A DNA stretch of 64,000 nt from Microbacter margulisiae (GTDB lineage: Bacteria; Bacteroidota; Bacteroidia; Bacteroidales; Paludibacteraceae), in contig NZ_JACHYB010000002.1 in assembly GCF_014192515.1 (NCBI RefSeq), positions 992,001-1,056,000 on the forward strand. The letters run 5' to 3'. Of this stretch, positions 1 to 8,173 are shown one piece after another. The notes beneath the pieces were generated by a model that saw only the letters and a list, made by a program, of their open reading frames with translations, had not been told where the DNA came from and searched no databases. The translations under genes and the position numbers were made by a program. The number at the start of each line of letters is the position of its first letter. The first letter of the stretch is position 1.

Positions 1-381
1 GTTATTATCCTTGCTGTACCAAGATTGGGCGGGACAGGACATGTTTGGGTGAATGGTCTCTACGATGCGCTGAGTATTATATTCGTTTTTCCTTTCATTG
101 TTTATCTTGGCGCCAGCGGCGAAACAAAAGGACGATTTTCATCAAAGGCCAGCAAATTCCTCGGTGACCTCTCTTATCCATTATATATTACGCATTACCC
201 ATTTATATACATGTTTACGGCCTGGGTGGCAAATCATCATATTTCGTTGATACAATCATTACCTGTTGCATTCCTTACCTTCATTGCAAGTATAACTGTT
301 GCTTATGCGTGCGTAAAACTATATGATATTCCGGTCAGGAAATGGCTGACAAAACGGTTTATGGCTGATACAAAAAGATAA
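1..381 (+). CDS. Acyltransferase family 3 protein, C-terminal fragment (cut by window edge)
   Basis: The frame is open from the first base, so the 5' part lies outside the window; only about 126 residues are visible. Three hydrophobic segments are seen (around LYDALSIIFVFPFIVYLG, PLYITHYPFIYMFTAWV and VAFLTFIASITVAYACV). The motif LSYPLYITHYPF followed by a short basic tail (PVRKWLTKRF) is typical of the C-terminal end of membrane acyltransferase-3 proteins, which O-acetylate or acylate surface sugars. The substrate cannot be judged. It is followed by the convergent VirK-like gene. Confidence 0.75.
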   Translation, partial: VIILAVPRLGGTGHVWVNGLYDALSIIFVFPFIVYLGASGETKGRFSSKASKFLGDLSYPLYITHYPFIYMFTAWVANHHISLIQSLPVAFLTFIASITVAYACVKLYDIPVRKWLTKRFMADTKR

Positions 382-451
382 CAACAAAAGGATGGGTCAT
401 TGGAAAGAATCTTTTGTATTTAAACAACTGAAAACTTCCGTTAACAAGAAA

Positions 452-1462
452 TCAGGATAACAACCGCCTTGTTGCTTCGGTAATCTTTAAGGAAAGATCA
501 TCCATTAAGGCGTATCGCCGGAGATGAAGCGCCCGTCTGCTTGTCTTGATTTCATGAATGTCACGACGAACCAGTTTCAATGGTAACTCATACCACCCAT
601 CTTTTACCAGAGTTCCACCCGATTCTTCCCAAAAAGCATCGTAGTCAAACGGGATTTTGTGAAACATGGGAATATGGATAAGGTGTTTGCGCCGATACGC
701 CTGAATAGAATCCGACGTCCCATAAATAGCCGAAAAGCCCAATTCTCTTACCAACTCCTGAACAGCAAATACAACCAATGATTTCGGACGAAGGCCATGT
801 AGCAGCTTTTGTGCTGTTTTCGCAGCATATAAGTCATTTTTTTTATGTCCCTGAATACACCCGACCCAACAAACCCATTGATCAATAGCTATTTCTTCAA
901 AAGAAAACGCCACAGAGGCAATAGACCCTCCAAGTTGTTCGCATTCAAAAGATAAAACCAATTCACCTTCTTTCCGATACCGGGTATCATACCCTAACGC
1001 CAACAAACCCTCCATATCTTCCTGTAGTTGAATGCGGGCTATTTCAATATGCTTATCTGTGATTACAGGGACGAAGGCTTGATGTTCCAGAATAAACCGA
1101 TAGGTATCCAAAATGACCTTTACCTTTTGCCATCTTGTCCACCGGATTGAAATATACACCCGGAATGGTTTAAAATAAAGACGTGGTCTATATTTTGTAA
1201 TAAAAAGAAAATCAGGAGATTTCAGAAGATCAAACCACCAGGAAGCAAAACGTGGGCTGAGCAAGGCATAAAAGAAACTTTTGTGCTCCTGCTTTCTCCG
1301 ATAACTTTTATGTTCATTAGCAAATGCATGTGATGCAAAGTTCCGTCCCTGAACGGCAACTGAAAGGAAATGAATGTGTCTTATGATAAATCCAGCACAA
1401 ACATGAAATTTTCTAGCACAAGTTGTAGCTTTTAACAATGCCTGCTTAACGATATTTGCCAT
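452..1462 (-). CDS. VirK/YbjX family protein (DUF535)
   Basis: A 336-residue protein matching the DUF535 (VirK/YbjX) family by overall layout: basic N-terminus, HKSFFYALLSPRFASWW, then a long alpha/beta region with VCWVGCIQGHKK, GLRPKSLVVFAVQELV and a C-terminal YDAFWEESGG-x-x-x-x-x-GWYELPL segment. These blocks are what mark the family. In Enterobacteria VirK/YbjX proteins are linked to virulence and to lipid A or envelope stress; no enzymatic activity is established. A good Bacteroidota promoter lies about 120 nt upstream (1583-1614). It converges with the acyltransferase fragment. Function here is not known. Confidence 0.8.
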   Translation of the reverse strand: MANIVKQALLKATTCARKFHVCAGFIIRHIHFLSVAVQGRNFASHAFANEHKSYRRKQEHKSFFYALLSPRFASWWFDLLKSPDFLFITKYRPRLYFKPFRVYISIRWTRWQKVKVILDTYRFILEHQAFVPVITDKHIEIARIQLQEDMEGLLALGYDTRYRKEGELVLSFECEQLGGSIASVAFSFEEIAIDQWVCWVGCIQGHKKNDLYAAKTAQKLLHGLRPKSLVVFAVQELVRELGFSAIYGTSDSIQAYRRKHLIHIPMFHKIPFDYDAFWEESGGTLVKDGWYELPLKLVRRDIHEIKTSRRALHLRRYALMDDLSLKITEATRRLLS

Positions 1463-1871
1463 CTTTATTTTTCGATTACTTTAATGCAATCTGATCAATC
1501 TTTTTGCTCAGAAAACGCCAATATCCAATTAAGCAAATATCTCACTCACAAAGCAATAGAAAGAATAAAATTTGAGATATTTCAAAGATAATCTGGCATA
1601 TTATTTAACAGCAAAGTTAAATCACAAGAATCTTACGTTGTATATTAAATTCTATGATTTTTATGGCTCAAATTATTAAATAAAATCATTGAATTCTGCA
1701 TAAACAGGAGGTTTGACTAATGCAGAAATCTTTTCCTACAAATCATGAGACCCAAATACAGATAATTAACATTTGAATTTTAAACTTCTCATCCTCTTGC
1801 TAATCATATACATGACAATAGTCATGAAAAGAACAACAATTCAGTATTTATTCATTTAAAACGTATTGATT
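1463..1871. other. AT-rich intergenic region between divergent genes
   Basis: About 400 bp without a plausible gene. It holds the VirK-like promoter and presumably that of the Spy-like gene, for which no clear TAnnTTTG box was found. Nothing else recognised. Confidence 0.5.
1583..1614 (-). promoter_or_regulatory. Promoter of the VirK-like gene
   Basis: On the minus strand TATCTTTG (1590-1583) matches the Bacteroidota -7 box TAnnTTTG, with TTG 21 nt upstream (1614-1612). A second -7-like box TAACTTTG overlaps at 1619-1612. Confidence 0.6.
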
Positions 1872-2423
1872 ATGGCAACAAAGAAAGTAGTAGTTTTAAG
1901 CGTATTGTTTTCTGCCTTCTGTGTAGTAGTGTCATCTGCACAAGTAACCAAAACACCCCCCACTCCCCAAACCAGAGCAGAAAAAGCAACAGTGCGCATG
2001 AAAAAAGCGCTGAACCTGAACGATGAACAGGCAGCTAAAGTGGAGGCTTTGAACGTAAAGATGTTTGAAGCTCAAATGGAGATGAACAAGGCTATGCGGG
2101 AAGCCGCTAAAGAATTCAGGACAAAGGTTACATCCCGTAATGCTGAAATGCAAAAAATCCTGACTCCTGAACAGTTTAAGGAGTGTCAGCGGATGGAACG
2201 TCACATGCGCCACCATTGGCAAGCTATGCAACAACATTGGAGACACATGCAGCGACCGGGATACAGGACCTCCAATCATTGGGGAAATATGCGCGGCCCG
2301 GCTCATCATATGCCTTACGGAATGCAATGCAAAAACGACAGTATGCAATGCATGAAAGGGAATATGCATCCCATGAACAGACACCGGACAATGCAACGCG
2401 ACACCACTCAAACAACAAATTAA
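1872..2423 (+). CDS. Exported Spy/CpxP-like protein with Met/His-rich tail
   Basis: The frame opens at a TTG at 1866, but ATG at 1872 gives a clean signal peptide (basic MATKK, hydrophobic VVVLSVLFSAFCVVV, cleavage after SSA or SAQ). Product 183 residues. Residues about 35-105 are helical and charged, with ALNLNDEQAAKVEALN and LTPEQF, the pattern of Spy/CpxP-like and Bacteroidota DUF4890-like periplasmic proteins with LTxxQ-type motifs. The last 80 residues are unusually rich in His and Met (HMRHHWQAMQQHWRHM, MQCKNDSMQCMKGNMH), with two Cys, a composition seen in copper/silver-binding periplasmic proteins. Metal binding is inference. A strong terminator follows. Confidence 0.7.
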   Translation: MATKKVVVLSVLFSAFCVVVSSAQVTKTPPTPQTRAEKATVRMKKALNLNDEQAAKVEALNVKMFEAQMEMNKAMREAAKEFRTKVTSRNAEMQKILTPEQFKECQRMERHMRHHWQAMQQHWRHMQRPGYRTSNHWGNMRGPAHHMPYGMQCKNDSMQCMKGNMHPMNRHRTMQRDTTQTTN

Positions 2424-2443
2424 TCAAAGGTTACTTGTGATTG

Positions 2444-2478
2444 AAAAGTCGCTCCAAAATCGCGGGCGACTTTTTTTT
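2444..2478 (+). terminator. Rho-independent terminator of the Spy-like gene
   Basis: Perfect 9-bp stem AAAAGTCGC (2444-2452) / GCGACTTTT (2466-2474) with a continuing T run. Confidence 0.85.
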
Positions 2479-2561
2479 CATTTTCCGTCGGGAAAACTAG
2501 AACAAACCGGGAAAAAAGTCGTTAGTAACACACCTGAATAAATTTCTTTCATAACGGGCTC

Positions 2562-2591
2562 TTGGTTGATTGTGCAAATAACGTATCTTTG
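2562..2591 (+). promoter_or_regulatory. Promoter upstream of the TlpA-like gene
   Basis: TTG (2562-2564), 19-nt spacer, TATCTTTG (2584-2591): the Bacteroidota consensus. It predicts a roughly 115-nt leader before the ATG at 2716. Confidence 0.65.
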
Positions 2592-2715
2592 CTTTCGTAA
2601 CAAGTAAATTGTATCCCTGAGGACATTGAGAGTAAGCTCCATCCAAAATACATATCTCATTGCATTTTTATAGAGAACAGATTATTCATAATATACTTAA
2701 AAACAAATTATCCGC

Positions 2716-3267
2716 ATGAAACGCACCTGGTTTTTATTCGTTTTTCTATGGGTTTCGCTCACGGGAATGATGGCACAACAAACCGTTGCACCAAAAGATA
2801 CACTAAGTAACGCGCATGGGTTTATTGTAAAAATAGGAGATTGGGCTCCTCCGTTTATCATGACCCTGACCGACGGGCGAACCATACCTTTATGGTCTTT
2901 AAAAGGGAAAGTGGTAATGTTACAGTTTACTGCGAGCTGGTGTGGTGTTTGCCGAAGAGAGATGCCTTTTATCGAAAAAGATATCTGGCAGAAATATAAA
3001 AACAATCCTCATTTCGCCCTGTTTGCCATCGACCGTGACGAACCTCTGAAAGTAGCCAAATATTTTATTCTTTCAACGGGTATCACCTACCCTATGGCAT
3101 TGGATCCCGGCGCGAAACATTTCCAATTGTATGCCCACAAAGAAGCCGGTGTAACACGTAACGTACTGATTGATAAAAATGGACGAATTGTTTTTCTGAC
3201 CCGGCTTTATACTCCGCAGGAATTTCATGCATTGACTGAAAAAATTGCTGAATTGCTACACCAGTAG
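2716..3267 (+). CDS. TlpA-like exported thioredoxin-fold protein
   Basis: A 183-residue protein with an N-terminal signal peptide (MKRTWFLFVFLWVSLTGMMAQ, cleaved near AQ) and a TlpA/ResA-type thioredoxin fold: GDWAPPFIMTLTDG, then LKGKVVMLQFTASWCGVCRREMP holding the WCxxC redox pair, and a cis-Pro-like loop around AGVTRNVLIDKNGRIV. It is therefore probably a periplasmic thiol-disulphide reductant or oxidant; partner proteins are not indicated by the context. It ends 6 bp from the convergent WalJ-like gene and has its own promoter. The active-site pair is complete. Confidence 0.85.
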   Translation: MKRTWFLFVFLWVSLTGMMAQQTVAPKDTLSNAHGFIVKIGDWAPPFIMTLTDGRTIPLWSLKGKVVMLQFTASWCGVCRREMPFIEKDIWQKYKNNPHFALFAIDRDEPLKVAKYFILSTGITYPMALDPGAKHFQLYAHKEAGVTRNVLIDKNGRIVFLTRLYTPQEFHALTEKIAELLHQ

Positions 3268-3273
3268 CCTTTC

Positions 3274-4062
3274 TCAATCAAAAATATACAAACCGGATGG
3301 CGAAGTTCGGTCGAGAGTAACCAGTTCAACATCCCGACCTACAACAAAACCGCGTTCAGCAAGGAGATCGCTTACAGTGCAATAGGCCAATTCGGGAAGA
3401 TTATTGGCATTGCTTAAATGGCAAAGGTATATATATTTTAAAGAGGGAGGCATGTTTTCAGCAAGATAATTTCCTGCGGCACTATTGCTCAAATGACCTC
3501 TGTTTCCGCGGATACGTTCCTTAAGCAATGCAGGATAAGAACCTTTTTCGAGCATTTCTTCATCGTAATTTGCTTCAATAACCAAATAATCGGCCTTCGA
3601 AATGTGATTGGCTGCGTTTTTGCAAATATAGCCTAAATCCGTAAGCAACGTGAAGCGCTTCCCCTGGTATTCTACCGTGTATCCGACATTATCAGTGCCG
3701 TCATGTGAAATCTCAAACGCAGTAACAGTTATATTTTTAAGCTGCATTGGAACATTCTTTTGAATGATCTGTCTTTCCGGAATCGCATCGTGTCCAAGTC
3801 GCTGATGAATCACCGATGTTGCAAATACCGGCACATTATATTTTTCCTTCAACGGTGGTATAGCCTTCACATGATCAAAATGATCGTGTGTGATAAAAAC
3901 GCCCAAGATATTGGGAAAATCAAGTCCAATGGATTTCAATTCTTTCCTGATAGTTCGGATTCCAATGCCGGCATCAATCAAAATACCTTCGAAGGAATTG
4001 CCTATAAAAAAACAATTTCCATTGCTTCCGCTCGCAAAACTTCTAAAACGCAGTCTATCCAT
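3274..4062 (-). CDS. MBL-fold metallohydrolase, WalJ/YycJ-like
   Basis: A metallo-beta-lactamase fold protein of 262 residues: FASGSNGNCFFIG at the N-terminus, the metal motif THDHFDH, later ISHDGTDNVGY and the CHLSNANN block. This is the arrangement of the YycJ/WalJ group of small MBL exonuclease-like hydrolases. The open frame extends 22 codons further upstream to 4128, but a -7 box (4084-4091) lies inside that extension, so transcription starts downstream of it; ATG at 4062, which follows an A-rich stretch and begins MDRLRFRSFASGSNG, is the supported start. Substrate is unproven in this lineage. Confidence 0.85.
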   Translation of the reverse strand: MDRLRFRSFASGSNGNCFFIGNSFEGILIDAGIGIRTIRKELKSIGLDFPNILGVFITHDHFDHVKAIPPLKEKYNVPVFATSVIHQRLGHDAIPERQIIQKNVPMQLKNITVTAFEISHDGTDNVGYTVEYQGKRFTLLTDLGYICKNAANHISKADYLVIEANYDEEMLEKGSYPALLKERIRGNRGHLSNSAAGNYLAENMPPSLKYIYLCHLSNANNLPELAYCTVSDLLAERGFVVGRDVELVTLDRTSPSGLYIFD

Positions 4063-4083
4063 ATCTCTTTTTAATACAAGACG

Positions 4084-4091
4084 CAAAGGTA
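4084..4091 (-). promoter_or_regulatory. -7 box of the WalJ-like gene
   Basis: TACCTTTG on the minus strand about 22 nt upstream of the ATG at 4062. No TTG at the expected distance, so the promoter is weakly supported. It argues against the longer start. Confidence 0.45.
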
Positions 4092-4152
4092 AGAAAAAAC
4101 ACCTGCGGGCGGATTCTGTTCCGGACAAGAATCAAAATGGCAAAAAGTGTCG

Positions 4153-4160
4153 TATTTTTG
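4153..4160 (+). promoter_or_regulatory. -7 box of the prmC operon
   Basis: TATTTTTG fits TAnnTTTG and lies about 100 nt upstream of prmC, back to back with the WalJ-like promoter. The -33 box is not clear. Confidence 0.4.
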
Positions 4161-4258
4161 TTTGAAAGAAATTAAACCCGGATCACTTATCAGAATAATC
4201 TGAGGGGAAGTGGGTTAATAACATCTATTCAAGAGATTGTAAAAATTCTTCTAAAACT

Positions 4259-5101
4259 ATGAGTTATTCAATTGCCTCATTTTCAGATCGACTGGCTTCC
4301 ATTTACAATAAATCGGAAGCGAATGCCATTGTTTTGCAATTAATGCAACATATCACGGAATGGTCAAAAGCGCGACTGTTGGCTGAAAGAGAAATTACAC
4401 TAACTCCTTCCCAATCAGATGCGATGGAGGATGGGATCAACCGGATTTTGAAACACGAACCCATTCAATATATCTTGGGAAATGTTGATTTTCATGGAGT
4501 AACCCTGAAGGTTGATCCACGGGTATTGATCCCCCGCCCTGAAACAGAAGAATTGGTGGAATGGGTATTACAGGATTCAAACTGCGGACACTGCATGATT
4601 TTGGATTGTTGTACGGGAAGCGGTTGCATTGCTGTTGCTTTGGCACAACAACTTCCGAATGCCACTTTGTTTGCATGTGATATTTCGCAGGACGCGTTGA
4701 ATGTTGCCCATGAAAACGCTTTACTAAATAATGTAAAGGTGAACTATTTCAAGGCAGATGTCCTTTCTCCTGTTTTTTCAGAAAAAGTACAGCCTATAGA
4801 TATTATCGTGAGCAATCCTCCTTATGTCTTAAAACAGGAGAAAAAAAATATGCAAGCCAATGTCCTGGATTTCGAACCACATAAAGCCCTTTTTGTACCC
4901 GAAGATGATCCACTGGTATTTTATAGAGCAATTGCCCAAACGGCTACACGTAAATTAACTCCAAAAGGGAAACTATTTTTCGAAATCAATGCAAATTTTG
5001 GACAGGAAGTGGTTCGTATTTTGAAACTTGCTGGATTTAATCATGTCGAACTGAAAAAAGATTTATACAGCAATGTACGTATGGTAAGTGCGCATCGCTA
5101 A
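4259..5101 (+). CDS. prmC: Release factor glutamine N5-methyltransferase PrmC
   Basis: A 280-residue class I SAM-dependent methyltransferase. The N-terminal helical domain (about 1-85) leads into PIQYILGNVDFHG and the diagnostic VLIPRPETEELVEWV; the SAM-binding strand is ILDCCTGSGCIAVALA, and the catalytic loop VSNPPYV (NPPY) binds the Gln of the GGQ motif in RF1/RF2. Family length and motifs are complete. It opens a tight run with recX, sufT-like, lipoprotein, lpxH and rdgB (gaps 20-30 nt or overlaps), so it is probably the first gene of that operon. Confidence 0.95.
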   Translation: MSYSIASFSDRLASIYNKSEANAIVLQLMQHITEWSKARLLAEREITLTPSQSDAMEDGINRILKHEPIQYILGNVDFHGVTLKVDPRVLIPRPETEELVEWVLQDSNCGHCMILDCCTGSGCIAVALAQQLPNATLFACDISQDALNVAHENALLNNVKVNYFKADVLSPVFSEKVQPIDIIVSNPPYVLKQEKKNMQANVLDFEPHKALFVPEDDPLVFYRAIAQTATRKLTPKGKLFFEINANFGQEVVRILKLAGFNHVELKKDLYSNVRMVSAHR

Positions 5102-5128
5102 ACTAAGAAATTAACCGAAATATTAATA

Positions 5129-5593
5129 ATGGATTACATTACAACCAAACTGCTTAGAAAAGCGGCAGCTTATGCATCGCGTCGTGAAATGTGCCGATGG
5201 GATTTGCAAGGAAGGCTAAGGACATGGAAAGCCTCTCCGCCACAGATTGAAGCTATCATGGATTATCTTGAAAAGGAAGGATATATAAATGAAGTTCGTT
5301 TCTGCCAGAGTTTTGTGAATGACAAATTCCGATTTAACCAATGGGGAAAAATAAAAATTGCACAGGCACTACAGGCTAAGCATGTCTCGCCAGCCATTTA
5401 TCAACCAGTGTTGGACGCAATAGATCCGGAAAAATATACTCAAGTACTGGACCTATTGTTAACCCAAAAGGCTCCATTGGTAAAGGGGCAAAGTAAATTC
5501 GAAAGGCAAGGAAAATTGATTAATTTTGCGCTTCAGCGTGGCTTCGAATTTGAAGTCGCCGAGCATATTGTAAATTTGAAAAATTATGAATGA
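5129..5593 (+). CDS. recX: RecX family regulatory protein
   Basis: A 154-residue helical protein with the three-repeat RecX layout: KAAAYASRREMCRWDLQGRL, then IMDYLEKEGYINEVRFCQSFVNDKFRFNQWGKIKIAQALQ (read in two parts), then KFERQGKLINFALQRGFEFEVAEHIV. RecX proteins bind RecA filaments and limit recombinase activity. recA is not in this window. It lies 27 nt after prmC and overlaps the next gene by 8 nt, which suggests translational coupling. Confidence 0.85.
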   Translation: MDYITTKLLRKAAAYASRREMCRWDLQGRLRTWKASPPQIEAIMDYLEKEGYINEVRFCQSFVNDKFRFNQWGKIKIAQALQAKHVSPAIYQPVLDAIDPEKYTQVLDLLLTQKAPLVKGQSKFERQGKLINFALQRGFEFEVAEHIVNLKNYE

Positions 5594-5900
5594 ATTTCTA
5601 TCGATCGAAGAGAATATCGTCAAAATGTTACGAACAGTCTTCGATCCCGAGATACCGGTCAATGTATATGATTTAGGACTGATTTATAAAGTAGATGTTT
5701 CTGAAGAAGGTGTTGTTACTCTCGATATGACGCTTACTGCAGCAGGATGTCCAGCTTCTGATTTTATTCTGGAAGACGTACGGATGAAAGTAGAATCAGT
5801 CGAAGGCGTGAAGGAAGTAATTATTAACCTGGTATTTGAACCCGCCTGGAACCAGGATATGATGAGCGACGAAGCAAAACTCGAACTAGGTATTCTTTAA
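5586..5900 (+). CDS. MIP18/DUF59 family Fe-S assembly protein, SufT-like
   Basis: A 104-residue single-domain DUF59 protein. It has the family blocks FDPEIPVNVYDLGLIY and LTAAGCPASD, the second with the conserved Cys, and a C-terminal hydrophobic VVIINLVFEPAW-like strand (VIINLVFEPAW). MIP18/SufT/PaaD-type proteins help mature or deliver iron-sulphur clusters. The start overlaps the 3' end of recX. No other suf genes lie near, so its client is not indicated. Complete and of usual size. Confidence 0.85.
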   Translation: MNEFLSIEENIVKMLRTVFDPEIPVNVYDLGLIYKVDVSEEGVVTLDMTLTAAGCPASDFILEDVRMKVESVEGVKEVIINLVFEPAWNQDMMSDEAKLELGIL

Positions 5901-5920
5901 TCACAATAACATTATATGCC

Positions 5921-6679
5921 ATGAAAAAATATATTGTCTATGCATTAATGGGCATACTGACCATGATCATGGCTGGCTGTGCCATTACAGTGTCTCCCGG
6001 ATATGTTCAGGAAGGAGGAATTTATGGTTATGCATTTTACTACTTCCCCGCATATGGTCTTTACTATAGTCCTGACTTGAATCGGTTCTGGTGGTATCAG
6101 GGAGGGATGTGGCAATACGCAGAACAACTTCCACCAGGGTATATCATTAATCCTGATGCCTATTATGTTGTTATTAATTCGAGAAGCGCCAACCCAACTC
6201 AATATAACAATTATTATCATCAGGCTTATGAACGTGGAGACTATAGGAACAGGCTACAAAGAGTAGGAGAAGCGCCTGCAGGGAGATTGCCATTCTATCA
6301 ACGTCCATCCGATCAAGGTAGAGAACCTGGATATAACCAGCAAAATCCGAACTATGACAATAACGGGCGAAGAAAAGAAGTGCCTTCGCAAACACCTGGC
6401 TCACGTCAGCCAGGACAATATCAGAATCCTCCTCAAAACAATAATAATGAAGGAGTAAGACGAAATGCTCGTGAACAACAGAATAACGTGCAACAAAGAG
6501 AAACACGCCAACAATCAAACGAAGGCAGACAAATTCAGGAACAGCAACGGACTACAAACGAAGCTGTCAATAACCGACAATATCAGAAAGAACAGCCACA
6601 ACGCTATACAAAAAAACAAACACCAAAACGAGCACAACGTCCAGCCCGTCGTACCACCCAGGAAGAAAAACGTCGTTAA
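5921..6679 (+). CDS. Lipoprotein with Q/N/R-rich low-complexity tail
   Basis: A 252-residue protein with a signal peptide and lipobox MAGC (Cys20). Residues about 25-95 are aromatic- and Gly-rich (YGYAFYYFPAYGLYYSPD, FWWYQGGMWQYAEQLPPGY), and could form a short beta-rich domain. From about residue 115 the chain is disordered-looking, dominated by Gln, Asn, Arg and Pro, and ends very basic. No family recognised. It sits mid-operon between the SufT-like gene and lpxH. A basic, disordered tail on an envelope lipoprotein could contact anionic envelope polymers, but that is speculation. Confidence 0.75.
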   Translation: MKKYIVYALMGILTMIMAGCAITVSPGYVQEGGIYGYAFYYFPAYGLYYSPDLNRFWWYQGGMWQYAEQLPPGYIINPDAYYVVINSRSANPTQYNNYYHQAYERGDYRNRLQRVGEAPAGRLPFYQRPSDQGREPGYNQQNPNYDNNGRRKEVPSQTPGSRQPGQYQNPPQNNNNEGVRRNAREQQNNVQQRETRQQSNEGRQIQEQQRTTNEAVNNRQYQKEQPQRYTKKQTPKRAQRPARRTTQEEKRR

Positions 6680-6709
6680 AAAGCTCATTGAACCACGGAA
6701 TTACCCCAA

Positions 6710-7480
6710 ATGACAAAAAAAATATACTTTGCTTCCGACGCACATTTTGGATCATTGTTAGTGAAAGATCCTCATGAACAAGAGAGAAAAATGGTGCGTT
6801 GGCTTGATTCCATACGTACCGACGCAGACGAAATTTTTTTAATGGGGGATATCTTCGATTTTTGGTTCGAATACAAGAAAGTCGTTCCAAAAGGTTTTGT
6901 CCGGATACTGGGAAAATTAGCCGACTTGACAGATGCTGGCATTAAAATTCATTTTTTTACCGGAAATCATGATATCTGGACTTTTGGATATTTAGAAGAA
7001 GAAATAGGTCTCATCGTACACCACAAACCAGAAATCATCGAACGAAACGGGAAACATTTTTTTTTGGCTCATGGTGACCGCTTGGGAGACCATTCGTTAG
7101 GGGTGAGAATCATACAATCTATTTTTCATAATCGTCTTTGTCAGTTTCTATTTAGGCTTTTGCCACCCCGTTTAGGTTTAAATTTCGGATTAGTGTGGTC
7201 GAAATCCAATCGGTTGAAACCAAAACGCAATGGTTATGCGTCTTTCCTAGGGGAAAATAAAGAGATTCTGGTGCGATTTGCAAAAGAGGTTGCAACAACA
7301 GAACATATTGATTTTTTTGTGTTTGGACACCGGCATATTATCCTCGACTTAATCATTAAACCCAATTGCCGTGTATGTATTCTGGGAGACTGGATCACTC
7401 ACTTCTCATATGGTGTGTTTGACGGAACCCACTTTTCGATAGAATATTTTGAACCGGAAAGCAATCTTAATCCATTATAA
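6710..7480 (+). CDS. lpxH: UDP-2,3-diacylglucosamine diphosphatase, LpxH-type
   Basis: A 256-residue calcineurin-like metallophosphoesterase with all the metal motifs: SDAHFG, GDIFDFW, TGNHDIW, AHGDR and VFGHRH. FDFWFE and the GNHD spacing fit LpxH, which hydrolyses UDP-2,3-diacylglucosamine to lipid X and UMP in lipid A synthesis at the inner membrane. It lies 30 nt after the lipoprotein gene and 20 nt before rdgB. Bacteroidota LpxH are diverged from proteobacterial ones, so the assignment rests on motifs. Confidence 0.88.
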   Translation: MTKKIYFASDAHFGSLLVKDPHEQERKMVRWLDSIRTDADEIFLMGDIFDFWFEYKKVVPKGFVRILGKLADLTDAGIKIHFFTGNHDIWTFGYLEEEIGLIVHHKPEIIERNGKHFFLAHGDRLGDHSLGVRIIQSIFHNRLCQFLFRLLPPRLGLNFGLVWSKSNRLKPKRNGYASFLGENKEILVRFAKEVATTEHIDFFVFGHRHIILDLIIKPNCRVCILGDWITHFSYGVFDGTHFSIEYFEPESNLNPL

Positions 7481-7500
7481 AACAATCGATTAAAACATTT

Positions 7501-8079
7501 ATGAAATTAATTTTTGCTACCAACAACAAACATAAGATCGAAGAAGCGCAGGCGTTGCTTTCGCCTCATTTTCAAATTATTAGCCTGAAACAGCTCAATT
7601 GCACGGAAGAGATTCCGGAAACAGAACCTACGCTGGAAGGAAATGCGTTACTGAAAGCTCGCTATGTGTACGAACGATTTGGGGAATCATGTTTTGCAGA
7701 TGACACCGGTCTGGAAGTGGAAATTTTAAATAATGCTCCGGGTGTATATTCAGCTCGTTACGCAGGTGAAGATAAAGATCCACAAGCTAACAGAGTGAAA
7801 TTATTAAAAGAACTGGAAGGTGCCATTAATCGCAAAGCAAGGTTCAGAACAGTGATTGCCTTTATTCACAAAGGGAAAGAATATTTGTTTGAAGGAGAAG
7901 TGAAAGGTTCAATTACCATGCATGACCGGGGAAACGGAGGTTTTGGATATGATCCTCTCTTTCAGCCGGAAGGGATGGATAAAACATTTGCCGAACTCGA
8001 CATGTCCGTAAAAAATGACATAAGTCATCGCGGAAAAGCTATTGCTCGGCTAGTTGATTTTTTACATCAACTAGAATAA
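7501..8079 (+). CDS. rdgB: dITP/XTP pyrophosphatase RdgB (HAM1)
   Basis: A 192-residue protein of normal family length with the nucleotide-binding [11 protein letters not shown], the catalytic [16 protein letters not shown] inside [12 protein letters not shown] and the C-terminal [13 protein letters not shown]1/RdgB removes non-canonical purine nucleoside triphosphates (ITP, XTP) so they are not built into DNA or RNA. It appears to be the last gene of the prmC operon; the next gene has its own promoter. Confidence 0.95.
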   Translation: MKLIFATNNKHKIEEAQALLSPHFQIISLKQLNCTEEIPETEPTLEGNALLKARYVYERFGESCFADDTGLEVEILNNAPGVYSARYAGEDKDPQANRVKLLKELEGAINRKARFRTVIAFIHKGKEYLFEGEVKGSITMHDRGNGGFGYDPLFQPEGMDKTFAELDMSVKNDISHRGKAIARLVDFLHQLE

Positions 8080-8119
8080 ACCAGATTGACACCCTTCATT
8101 AGATTTTTTATTGGGCTTC

Positions 8120-8153
8120 TTGTGCTGTTTTTATTATAATATTCTTACTTTTG
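8120..8153 (+). promoter_or_regulatory. Promoter of the Crp/Fnr-type regulator
   Basis: TTG (8120-8122), 23-nt spacer, TACTTTTG (8146-8153). It implies a leader of only about 14 nt before ATG 8174. Confidence 0.55.
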
Positions 8154-8173
8154 TGTTGTAAAACATCTAAAAC

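Noticed and set aside
1932..2440. Three other open frames overlapping the Spy-like gene on both strands
   Set aside because: They shadow the real frame, which has the signal peptide and domain; composition is typical of out-of-frame reads.
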